Below, piece by piece: positions 1 through 6,817 of a stretch of 10,320 bases of DNA. Made by a program: the position numbers and the translations under genes. The stretch's first letter is position 1, and every line of letters begins with the position of its first letter. The stretch lies in the NCBI GenBank assembly GCA_026995955.1, contig JALWNJ010000365.1:1-10320 (forward strand), read 5' to 3'. The DNA comes from Gammaproteobacteria bacterium. GTDB taxonomy: Bacteria > Pseudomonadota > Gammaproteobacteria > J044. A model generated the notes under the pieces. That model was not told the origin of the DNA, searched no databases, and saw only the letters and a program-made list of their open reading frames with translations.

Positions 1-216
1 GCCGTAAACTATGCGCGCACCGATGCCACTGATCTGGCCCGCGCCATGCAGGATCTGCTGCAACGCACAGGCAAGGGAGAGGGCGCATCGGATCTGCTGG
101 ACGTTCTCGGCGAAGTGCTGGCACGCGCCTGGCCGGGGATGCGCTTCCGTTCGCTCGAAATGCTGCAGGCTACCAGCCGGCGCACCAGCGCCCGTTCACT
201 GGAGGATGGCGGATGA
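1..216 (+). CDS. C-terminal end of an upstream gene, possibly DNA repair protein RecO (partial)
   Basis: An open frame enters from the left edge in frame 1 and ends at TGA 214-216, giving 71 residues with no start in the window. The visible part is mostly helical and alanine/leucine/arginine-rich, and ends in a basic stretch followed by SLEDGG. Its stop overlaps the pdxJ start in an ATGA, so it is very probably the preceding gene of the same operon. In many gammaproteobacteria the gene directly before pdxJ is recO (rnc-era-recO-pdxJ-acpS). The segment [10 protein letters not shown] has a faint resemblance to the GGKPLKSRELF region near the RecO C-terminus, but only a few positions agree. Coding status is well supported by the overlap; the RecO identity rests mainly on gene order and is uncertain. 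Confidence 0.5.
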   Translation, partial: AVNYARTDATDLARAMQDLLQRTGKGEGASDLLDVLGEVLARAWPGMRFRSLEMLQATSRRTSARSLEDGG

Positions 217-923
217 AACTGGGGGTCAACATCGATCACATTGCCACGCTGCGCCAGGCGCGCCGAACACCGTATCCGGACCTGGCACGCGCCGTTCGCC
301 TGGTGGAGGAAGCCGGCGCCGACGGCATCACCATGCACCTGCGCGAGGACCGGCGTCATATCCAGGACGCGGATCTCTACCGTCTGCGCGAGGTCATCAC
401 CACCAAGATGAACCTGGAGATGGCCGCCACCGAAGAGATGACCGCCATCGCACTGGATGTGGGTCCCGAGGACTGCTGCCTGGTACCGGAGCGGCGTGAA
501 GAGCTGACGACCGAGGGCGGGCTCGACGTGGTCGGCCAGTTCGATCGCCTTTCTGCGGTGTGCCGCCGCCTGGAGGGGGCCGGCATTCGGGTGTCGCTGT
601 TCATTGAACCGGATGCGGAACAGATCCGGGCCGCCGCTGAGAGCGGTGCCTCGACCATCGAGATCCACACCGGCCATTACGCCAACCTTGAGGGCGAGGC
701 ACGCGACCGGGAACTGGCACGCATTGCCGACGCGGTTCGGTGGGGCAGGGAAGTAGGGCTGGTGGTCAATGCCGGCCACGGCCTGGATTACGACAACCTG
801 GCGCCCATCCTTGGCATCGAGGGCATCCACGAGCTCAACATCGGCCATTCCATCGTCAGCGAAGCGGTGTTCGTGGGATTGCACGCGGCAGTGCGTCGGA
901 TGAAGGACATGTTGCCCGAATGA
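213..923 (+). CDS. pdxJ: Pyridoxine 5'-phosphate synthase PdxJ
   Basis: PdxJ condenses 1-deoxy-D-xylulose 5-phosphate with 3-amino-2-oxopropyl phosphate to make pyridoxine 5'-phosphate, the last ring-forming step of the DXP-dependent vitamin B6 pathway, in the cytoplasm. The 236-residue protein has the usual family length and TIM-barrel order. It opens with [11 protein letters not shown] (His9), then [16 protein letters not shown] (His42, with the phosphate-binding arginines), MNLEMA (Glu69), CCLVPE and [17 protein letters not shown] (His151) and VNAGHGL (His188) follow, then HELNIGHSI near the end. The start at 213 is supported by a GGAGG 7 bases upstream (201-205) and overlaps the preceding stop as ATGA. 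The stop in turn overlaps acpS as ATGA, so the three genes are probably translated as one coupled unit. The sequence is complete and no key residue is missing. Confidence 0.97.
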   Translation: MKLGVNIDHIATLRQARRTPYPDLARAVRLVEEAGADGITMHLREDRRHIQDADLYRLREVITTKMNLEMAATEEMTAIALDVGPEDCCLVPERREELTTEGGLDVVGQFDRLSAVCRRLEGAGIRVSLFIEPDAEQIRAAAESGASTIEIHTGHYANLEGEARDRELARIADAVRWGREVGLVVNAGHGLDYDNLAPILGIEGIHELNIGHSIVSEAVFVGLHAAVRRMKDMLPE

Positions 924-1306
924 TTCCGGTCGCAATTGGCACCGACATCGTTGACAAGCGTCGCATTGTCGCCCTGCACGACCGTCATGGCGATCGCTTT
1001 GTGCAGCGCATCCTGACACGTGCCGAGCAGGACGACCTGGCACGGACACGCGACACTGGCGGCTTTCTGGCGCGTCGTTTCTGTGCCAAGGAAGCGGTGA
1101 GCAAGGTGCTGGGCACGGGCATGGCGCAAGGCATCTCCTTCCGCGACATCGAGATCGGACATGATGCGCTGGGCCGCCCCCTGGTGCGGCTGCACGGCCA
1201 GGCCCGGCACCGTGCCCGGGAACTGGGCATTGGCGAGATCGCCCTCAGCATATCCGACGAAAGGAATTATGCGGTGGCGTTTGCCATCGCGCACACGGTC
1301 ACCTGA
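920..1306 (+). CDS. acpS: Holo-[acyl-carrier-protein] synthase AcpS
   Basis: AcpS transfers 4'-phosphopantetheine from coenzyme A to the serine of apo-acyl carrier protein, which activates ACP for fatty acid and phospholipid synthesis in the cytoplasm. The protein is 128 residues, normal for the bacterial trimeric AcpS type. It begins with the [11 protein letters not shown] motif (Mg-binding Asp9) and carries the second signature [14 protein letters not shown] (Glu58 and Lys62). The C-terminus has the [13 protein letters not shown] strand typical of the family. The ATG at 920 overlaps the pdxJ stop (ATGA). The open frame extends upstream to 740, but that part is antisense-like sequence inside pdxJ and matches nothing in the family, so 920 is preferred. 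An AAGGA lies 12 bases upstream, and coupling to pdxJ translation probably matters more. The gene ends convergently with the kinase gene, 57 bases away. Confidence 0.96.
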   Translation: MIPVAIGTDIVDKRRIVALHDRHGDRFVQRILTRAEQDDLARTRDTGGFLARRFCAKEAVSKVLGTGMAQGISFRDIEIGHDALGRPLVRLHGQARHRARELGIGEIALSISDERNYAVAFAIAHTVT

Positions 1307-1337
1307 GTCCAGCCCGAGAGCACTCCCGCAGGCGACC

Positions 1338-1360
1338 ACCGACGGCGCACTTGTGTCGGT
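1338..1360. terminator. Weak inverted repeat between acpS and the kinase gene
   Basis: ACCGAC (1338-1343) pairs with GTCGGT (1355-1360) across an 11-base loop in the 57-base gap between two convergent stop codons. A hairpin could form on either transcript and might act as a bidirectional terminator. The stem has only 6 pairs, the loop is long, and no clear run of T follows on either strand, so this is a position-based guess. Nothing else in the gap looks better. Confidence 0.15.
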
Positions 1361-1363
1361 ATC

Positions 1364-3874
1364 CTAGTCGGCGTCTGAGCCGCTTTCCAGTTGGTCGAGC
1401 TGATGCAGTTCGTCCTCGATACGCCGTATCAGCCGCCGAATCTCGCGAGCAAGGATGCGCGCAGAAGAAACGATTGCAGAGGCCTCCAGTTCCTCCCCTT
1501 CCTGGTAGAGGGTCTCGAGGTGGATACAGAGTTCGATCAAACGCGTACCACCGCAATACTTTCCGGTTCCATTCAGGCGATGGGCCAGTTCGTGGAACTC
1601 GTGGCCATTCAGGCGCTCGGGGTGTTCCAGAATGTCCAGCGTGGCTGCCAGGTCGTCCATCGACAACTGGAAGATGCGTCGTACGGTCTTGCTGTGGTAG
1701 CTGGTGATGTTGGAGATGTTGCCCGGCTCGAAGCAGGCGGCGATGTTGCGGGCGAGCACCTGGCGCAGACTCTCTCCGGAGACGGGCTTGGTCAGAAATC
1801 CGTCCTTCACTTCCGTGGGAATACGGCTGTCAAGGAACACATCCGCGCTGACGAACACGATGCGCGTCAGCGGCGAGACCACTCTCAGCCTTCGGCCGAT
1901 CGCCACCGGGTCCATATCGGGCATGTGCCCGTCGACAAGGACGAGATCCGCGCCTTTCCCCACGACCTGTTCGACCAGGGATTCCGCCCCGGAGAGGGGA
2001 AAGAGCTGCATGCCCTCGTCCTCGAGCAGGAGGTTCAGCACTTCGAGATTGGTCGGGTTGTCATCCGCCAGTACGGTGCACAGACCGCTCCATGGGCTCC
2101 CGGACGGCATGGGCAGGTTCAGGTGGTGGCCATCCTGCCCGGGGAGGCGGGCAGACGGGCTCGTCGGGCGCTCATCGCTCGATCTGAAGCGTTCCGTGAT
2201 GTGGTGAATCGCGAACGCTTCCTCCCCGAGCCGGGCATGTGCTTCCTGCAGAAACGGGGTATAGACGGTCACTGTCGAGGCATCCAGTGTCTGTGGCCAC
2301 GGATGCTGCAGGCTGTCTGGATGTTCGAGCAGTACACAGGCCCCTTCGCGGGCGGATGCAATCTCGGACAGAAGGCTCACCTGGTGCTCATGGGGCAGAT
2401 TGAAGATTCGGTAGCGTGTATCGCAGACGATTTCAGCGCACGGAGCCCATGGATCTGGCGTGGAATCTTCAAGGATGCCCGCATGCCGGCGTGGAATCAG
2501 CACATGGAAGATGGAACCCCCGCCCGTATCGCGTTCGTAGCGCAGTTCATACCCCAGGGTGTCGCACAGCGATTGTGTAATGTAGAGTCCAAGCCCGAAA
2601 CCCTCCCGGGATTCGTGATTGCGGCGCGAGAACGGCTGCATCAGGTGAACGAGTTCGCGCTCCGGGATACCCGGCCCGGTATCGATGATCTGGAGGTCCA
2701 GGGCCTCGTCCGTCAGTCGGGTTCTGAGGCTGACACCGCCCTTGAGGGTGAACTTGATGGCATTGGACAACAGGTTGGTGAGGATCTGGCGGAATCGCAT
2801 CTCGTCCGTTTCCAGCTCACCGATCCTGGGGCTCGGGTCATAGATTAGCCAGAGGTTCTTGTCGAACGCGTTCTGTTCCAGTACCTCGAGCACTTCGCGT
2901 ACCAGTTCATGCACATCATGCCAGTGCAATTCCGTATGCGTGGCGAGGGCGCGATTCGCCAGCAGGATCTGGTCAATGAGCGAGAGCAGATGACGGGACG
3001 CGTTGTGGATCAGCTCGATCTCGCGGCGATGCTCGCTGCTCTTCATCAGATGATCGGTAACGCCCATGATGGCATTGAGCGGCGTGCGCAGCTCATGACT
3101 GATGTTGGCCAGGAAAATGGACTTCTCCCGATTGGCCTCCTCGGCCTGCAATCGCTGATGCTCGAGTTCCCGGTTCTTCTGGTCAATCTCGTCAATGCGT
3201 GCATAGAGTTCAGCGAGCGCCTTGTCCCGTTCCTGTCCGTATTGCTCGTGCAAGGCGTTCATGCGCCCCTTCAGATCGACCAGGGCATCCCGCACCAGTC
3301 GCAGGGCTGGATCATCGATCTCGATTTCGGGGAAATCATCATGGTCATGGCGCGCAAAACTGCTCAGGGCGCGGGCAGCGCGCATGCGCCCTTCCTGCCG
3401 TCCCCTGGCACCAAGATGCAGAGTGATCAGCGCAAGCACGGACAGCCCCCCGATGGCGAGACCGGTGCCCGTTCGGACCGGATCAAGACGGTACGGATCG
3501 AGATACAGGCCGACTTCGGCCACGCGGCCAGCAAGCTCCATCCTTTGTGTCAGGTAGACGATGCCCGGTCTCAGTGAGGCCCCGGGGGAGCGGTATATGC
3601 GCAGACCTCCTGCATCACGAAGCTCGAGCCCCCTGATGCCGGGGATCCGTTCGAGTACGCGGGCGGTTTCCTCCAGGTACTTCTGTTCACCGGATACCAG
3701 GGCATATTCGGCAGCGGGTTTCATGGCGAGAAAGGCCAGGTCCATCGTGTGAGACATGCGGGAACGGTCGGGAACCAGAAGCAGCCACAGAGCAAGCCCG
3801 ATCAGCGGCAGCAGGGCGAGGGTCAGCAGTGTGGACTGGCGTGCCGCCAGATATTGTTCGAGCCGTCGGATCAT
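1364..3874 (-). CDS. BarA/GacS-type hybrid sensor histidine kinase with receiver and Hpt domains
   Basis: This inner-membrane kinase of 836 residues is built as an internal phosphorelay. A membrane segment (about 17-34) and a second (about 137-154) flank a periplasmic domain of roughly 100 residues resembling the GacS/BarA sensor region. A linker and probable coiled coil (about 190-250) precede the HisKA box ISHELRTP (phospho-acceptor His260). The HATPase follows: N-box LLSNAIKFT (Asn371), DTGPGI (Asp398) and GFGLGL (425-430). Residues about 475-567 lack recognisable catalytic residues and may be a pseudo-receiver. A receiver domain has the acidic pair Asp604-Asp605, phospho-acceptor Asp648, Ser676 and Lys696. 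The Hpt domain has His765 in AHRLNGTG. The ATG at 3874 overlaps the preceding stop (ATGA) and puts the first membrane segment near the N-terminus; a longer reading from 3982 adds 36 unlikely residues. No response regulator is adjacent. Orthology to GacS/BarA is suggested but not proven. Confidence 0.9.
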   Translation of the reverse strand: MIRRLEQYLAARQSTLLTLALLPLIGLALWLLLVPDRSRMSHTMDLAFLAMKPAAEYALVSGEQKYLEETARVLERIPGIRGLELRDAGGLRIYRSPGASLRPGIVYLTQRMELAGRVAEVGLYLDPYRLDPVRTGTGLAIGGLSVLALITLHLGARGRQEGRMRAARALSSFARHDHDDFPEIEIDDPALRLVRDALVDLKGRMNALHEQYGQERDKALAELYARIDEIDQKNRELEHQRLQAEEANREKSIFLANISHELRTPLNAIMGVTDHLMKSSEHRREIELIHNASRHLLSLIDQILLANRALATHTELHWHDVHELVREVLEVLEQNAFDKNLWLIYDPSPRIGELETDEMRFRQILTNLLSNAIKFTLKGGVSLRTRLTDEALDLQIIDTGPGIPERELVHLMQPFSRRNHESREGFGLGLYITQSLCDTLGYELRYERDTGGGSIFHVLIPRRHAGILEDSTPDPWAPCAEIVCDTRYRIFNLPHEHQVSLLSEIASAREGACVLLEHPDSLQHPWPQTLDASTVTVYTPFLQEAHARLGEEAFAIHHITERFRSSDERPTSPSARLPGQDGHHLNLPMPSGSPWSGLCTVLADDNPTNLEVLNLLLEDEGMQLFPLSGAESLVEQVVGKGADLVLVDGHMPDMDPVAIGRRLRVVSPLTRIVFVSADVFLDSRIPTEVKDGFLTKPVSGESLRQVLARNIAACFEPGNISNITSYHSKTVRRIFQLSMDDLAATLDILEHPERLNGHEFHELAHRLNGTGKYCGGTRLIELCIHLETLYQEGEELEASAIVSSARILAREIRRLIRRIEDELHQLDQLESGSDAD

Positions 3875-4746
3875 GGTGATTCCGCACCGATACCCAGGAT
3901 GTCCATGACGCGCCGGTTGCGCAGAATGGAGAGTCGATGGCTGTACTGGATGCCTTCCGGGAGACGATCGTGCTGCAGCCATTGCTGCAGGAGTTCCCGG
4001 GCACGCAGGCCACAGTCCTCGGGCGAAACGAAGATACTGAGCGCGGCCCCTGCGCGGTACATGTTCTGGGTGGTGCCTATGGCCGGAATCTGCTTGCGGA
4101 AGGAATTGAGCATGATCTGGTAGATCAGCTTGCGACGATACAGGGCCGGGTCGGGCAGGATGACAATCGCATCCGGCCTCTGCCCGCGCAGCATGGCAGT
4201 CAGTGGCGTTTGGGCCAGAGACACCCCCTCTGCCTGCAGGCCCTGTTCACGCGCGGAATCCAGATAGGCCTTGAAGTCGCGCTCGAGCTCCGTGTAGGCC
4301 ACGAAACCGACGCGCTGGATGTGCGGCAATCCCTGTTTCAGTTCCTGGATGAATCGGGGCGGGGCCGGATCCAGGGGCAGAATGGTGTAGCCGGGCGCAT
4401 GACGCAACCCGGCTGGCACGCTTGCCAGGGGCAGGAAGGCCGCAATCACGGGGCGGCCCGTGTTGGCCGGCACCTTCGACAACATCAGGCTGCCGACGGT
4501 CATGACGAGGTCGGCATCGACCTCCACGGGCCAGTGATCTTCCCTCACGACCCTGAGCTCGGGCGTTTCGGGAAGCGCGTGTTCCAGAAATCGCTCGGCC
4601 AGAAGGGAGTCCTTGTCGGTCAGTACCAGGAGCGTTCGCGCTGGCAGGGCAGTGGCAAACAGGAGCAACAACAGAGCCAGTGCCGCGGCTAGACGCCGAT
4701 GGCCGCTTCCCTGGGTCTGTTGCTTCCCTGTCATGGAAAGGTTCAT
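3871..4746 (-). CDS. Periplasmic substrate-binding protein, PF04392 (ABC_sub_bind)-like, without a transporter
   Basis: A 291-residue exported binding protein. Residues 1-36 form a signal peptide: basic HRR at 16-18, a leucine-rich core at about 19-33, and probable cleavage after ALPA (36). The mature part shows two alternating lobes. The first begins RTLLVLTDKDS. The second includes RVGFVAYTEL (about 145-154), PDAIVILPDP (191-200) and IPAIGTTQNMYRAGAALSI (220-238), followed by a Gly-x-x-Ala-type helix and a LPEGIQY segment near the end. This layout fits the PF04392 uncharacterised ABC-type binding proteins; the assignment is by eye. No permease or ATPase gene is nearby, so transport is doubtful and presentation of a ligand to the downstream kinase is more likely. 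ATG 4746 overlaps the receptor stop and the gene's own stop overlaps the kinase start, both as ATGA. A later ATG at 4734 is possible. The ligand is unknown. Confidence 0.83.
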   Translation of the reverse strand: MNLSMTGKQQTQGSGHRRLAAALALLLLLFATALPARTLLVLTDKDSLLAERFLEHALPETPELRVVREDHWPVEVDADLVMTVGSLMLSKVPANTGRPVIAAFLPLASVPAGLRHAPGYTILPLDPAPPRFIQELKQGLPHIQRVGFVAYTELERDFKAYLDSAREQGLQAEGVSLAQTPLTAMLRGQRPDAIVILPDPALYRRKLIYQIMLNSFRKQIPAIGTTQNMYRAGAALSIFVSPEDCGLRARELLQQWLQHDRLPEGIQYSHRLSILRNRRVMDILGIGAESP

Positions 4747-6779
4747 TGCTCGATGCCCAGCTCAAGCCTCAGGCGGGGCTCAGTGACATTCACGCGGTAG
4801 TAATCCTGTACCGGCGACATGGGGTCATCCAGTACCAGGCGCAGCCAGCCTTCCCCGGATCGAACCTTGAAGCGTTGCGTGGCATGCAGGCGCAGGCTGG
4901 CCACATTGGTAAAGGGTTCGGTGTCTCCATTGCCGTTCCAGACGACCCGATCGAGCCAATTGTAGCCCAGGCCGAGTGTCAGTGTGCCGGCCGTATAGCG
5001 TGTGTCGAAATTCAGGATCCAGTTGGGTACACTGCGGTAGAATTCGGAGCGTTCGGCAGCGTCGAATGCTACCGGGTGCAGCTCGCTCCACAGGCGCGAT
5101 AGCCCTGCATGAAGGCGCCAGTTGCGGATCGGTTCGAACTCTCCTTCCATCTCCACACCCCGGATACGGGCATCGGTAGCATTGGCACGAAGGCCGCTCA
5201 CGCTCTCGATGAGATCGGTGTAGAGGTCCTGGAAAAGCTTGAGGTCGAAGCTTCGCAGTTTTCCGGTACTCTGGCGATGGTACCCCAGTTCGAGCGAGCG
5301 GATCTGTTCCGGCTGCAATGCCGTTGAGCCAACCGGGGCGCGACTGAACTGGATGCGGAAGGGGGGACCGGAGACCCCCGACGGAACATCGCGATAGCCC
5401 AGCTTGTCATGGAGCACCGGGTTGCGGGTTGCCCTGCTCAGTACCAGCCTCAGACTGTCGTTGTTGCCAAGGCGCCGATTGACGGCAAGGCGCGGTTGCA
5501 GCTCGGGATGGGTAATCTCGCTGTCTTCCATACTGGCGCCAAGATTGAACAACCAGCTGCCGATTCGGTATTCGATGTTGCCGAAACCCCGCAGCAGACG
5601 GTTTCTTTGCGTGCCTCCGTTCTCGAAGTGACGCGCGCTTCGGACCCGATCTTCACGCACATTGAATCCAGTCACGAAACGCAGCCTGTCACTCACCGTC
5701 TGGTCGTATTGCAGCTCGAGATCATGACGCTCGGAAAGGTAGGAATAGTCATAGGGTTGTGCCGAGATGGTCAGCGGCGGATACGGTGCCGGCAGGGTGC
5801 CATTGAGCGTGAAGTCGTCATCGCGGCTGAGATAGTTGTGGAAGTACTGAAGGCGCAGGTTGCGGCGTGCATCGATGACCCGCTCCCAAACGATGTGCTG
5901 AAAGTTGCTGCGATCACCGAGTGAACGCAGGGGGCGGCCCTGGACCTCACCCGGGGGCAGGCCGAGCTGCTCATTGATGAAACCGTCTTCGTAATCGCCC
6001 TGGCTGTAGGCGGCGGCGAACATCAGGGTATCGCGCGCGCTGGGCCGATAGTCGATGCGCAGATTGGCCGAACGCACCCGCTTGCCGTCGTGGCGGTCGG
6101 CAAAACCGGAGTCGGCGATCTGCCGGGCCGAGATGCGGTAGTCGAGATCGCCCGTGCTGCCCCCATGGCGCACATGAAAGTCCTGCACCGACCCCTGTCC
6201 GCTTCGGACGAGCCCGCGATTGCCCAGGGTCTCCGCAGCATGGTAGGTGCTGATGTTGATGATGGCCATGAACGAGTTGGCCCCGTAGGCAGCGGAGTTG
6301 GGGCCACGGATGACCTCGATGCGCTGGATGTCCTCGACATCGATGCCGAGATCGTTCCACAGCACGCCACCGAAGGCCGCCAGATAGACCGAGCGGCCAT
6401 CGACCAGCACCTGCAGCCGGGGGGAGAAGATCCCGGACAGGCCGTGGTAACTGACGAAGGGAAAGTTGCCGTTCTCGTGGGCAACCAGGAAACCCGGCAC
6501 CAGCCGCATCAGTTCGTCGATGGTGCGCGCGCCGCTGTTGCGGATGGTTGCCTCGTCCAGCACCGTGACCGCGGCCGGCGTGTCCAGGATCGGCTGCAGC
6601 AGCCGGGTCGCGCTCTGGATGCCGGGCAACTCGGAGAAGAAGAGGGCCTCGTCGGGCAGCTCGGCACGGCTGGTGCTGGCGGCCAGAAAGACGATGGCGG
6701 ATAATAGGGGGCGCAATCCCGCCCGACAGGCACGCCGTTTCTGAACGGTTTGTGAATGCTCCGGCGACTCTACACGCAT
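4743..6779 (-). CDS. TonB-dependent outer-membrane receptor
   Basis: A 678-residue outer-membrane beta-barrel receptor, first gene of the minus-strand operon. Residues 1-39 are a signal peptide (basic KRRACRAGLR, hydrophobic core, probable cleavage at SRA/E). The plug domain covers about 65-180: DTPAAVTVLDEATIRNSG, then TIDELMRLVPGF, LQVLVDGRSVY (122-132) and IQRIEVIRGPNSAAYGANSF (151-170), the classic plug end. The remaining 500 residues alternate strands and loops as in a 22-strand barrel, including LRLVLSRATRNP and the late segment LRSFDLKLFQDLY. Such receptors import siderophore complexes, cobalamin or other scarce ligands using ExbB/ExbD/TonB energy; nothing here identifies the ligand. 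The chosen start has GGAG 12 bases upstream and a compact signal peptide. A start at 6839 would overlap cysM and add 20 residues before the signal. The last residue is Gln, not the usual aromatic. Confidence 0.9.
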   Translation of the reverse strand: MRVESPEHSQTVQKRRACRAGLRPLLSAIVFLAASTSRAELPDEALFFSELPGIQSATRLLQPILDTPAAVTVLDEATIRNSGARTIDELMRLVPGFLVAHENGNFPFVSYHGLSGIFSPRLQVLVDGRSVYLAAFGGVLWNDLGIDVEDIQRIEVIRGPNSAAYGANSFMAIINISTYHAAETLGNRGLVRSGQGSVQDFHVRHGGSTGDLDYRISARQIADSGFADRHDGKRVRSANLRIDYRPSARDTLMFAAAYSQGDYEDGFINEQLGLPPGEVQGRPLRSLGDRSNFQHIVWERVIDARRNLRLQYFHNYLSRDDDFTLNGTLPAPYPPLTISAQPYDYSYLSERHDLELQYDQTVSDRLRFVTGFNVREDRVRSARHFENGGTQRNRLLRGFGNIEYRIGSWLFNLGASMEDSEITHPELQPRLAVNRRLGNNDSLRLVLSRATRNPVLHDKLGYRDVPSGVSGPPFRIQFSRAPVGSTALQPEQIRSLELGYHRQSTGKLRSFDLKLFQDLYTDLIESVSGLRANATDARIRGVEMEGEFEPIRNWRLHAGLSRLWSELHPVAFDAAERSEFYRSVPNWILNFDTRYTAGTLTLGLGYNWLDRVVWNGNGDTEPFTNVASLRLHATQRFKVRSGEGWLRLVLDDPMSPVQDYYRVNVTEPRLRLELGIEQ
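6735..6748. promoter_or_regulatory. Short palindrome upstream of cysM, inside the receptor signal-peptide region
   Basis: CCGTT (6735-6739) and AACGG (6744-6748) form a perfect 5-base inverted repeat around a 4-base centre. It lies 69 bases before the cysM start and 31 bases inside the receptor coding region, where an operator acting on either divergent gene could sit. A palindrome this short can arise by chance in GC-rich DNA, and no regulator family can be named from it. Confidence 0.18.
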
Positions 6780-6817
6780 CGAGGTCGTCTTCTCCGCAAG
6801 GGGTGGCGGAAAAATCC

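Noticed and set aside
740..919. Longer acpS start at 740
   Set aside because: The added 60 residues are an out-of-frame reading of pdxJ; AcpS proteins begin just before the IGTDIV motif, matching the ATG at 920.
9..1049. Long minus-strand open frame of 346 codons opposite pdxJ and acpS
   Set aside because: It is antisense to two clearly conserved genes, its translation has no recognisable domain, and such shadows are common in GC-rich DNA.
1391..2848. Plus-strand open frame of 485 codons inside the kinase gene
   Set aside because: It lies entirely opposite the HATPase, receiver and Hpt coding sequence, which has well-conserved motifs, and its own translation shows none.
3875..3982. Longer kinase start at 3982
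   Set aside because: It would add 36 residues overlapping the binding-protein gene ahead of a normal N-terminus; the ATGA overlap at 3874 is a better start.
6700..6705. GATAAT as a cysM -10 box
   Set aside because: No acceptable -35 sequence lies 16-18 bases upstream, and the leader would be over 100 bases; kept only as a mention.
6752..6817. Longer cysM start at 6752
   Set aside because: The extra 22 residues do not resemble CysM N-termini and overlap the divergent receptor coding sequence; 6818 aligns with the family.
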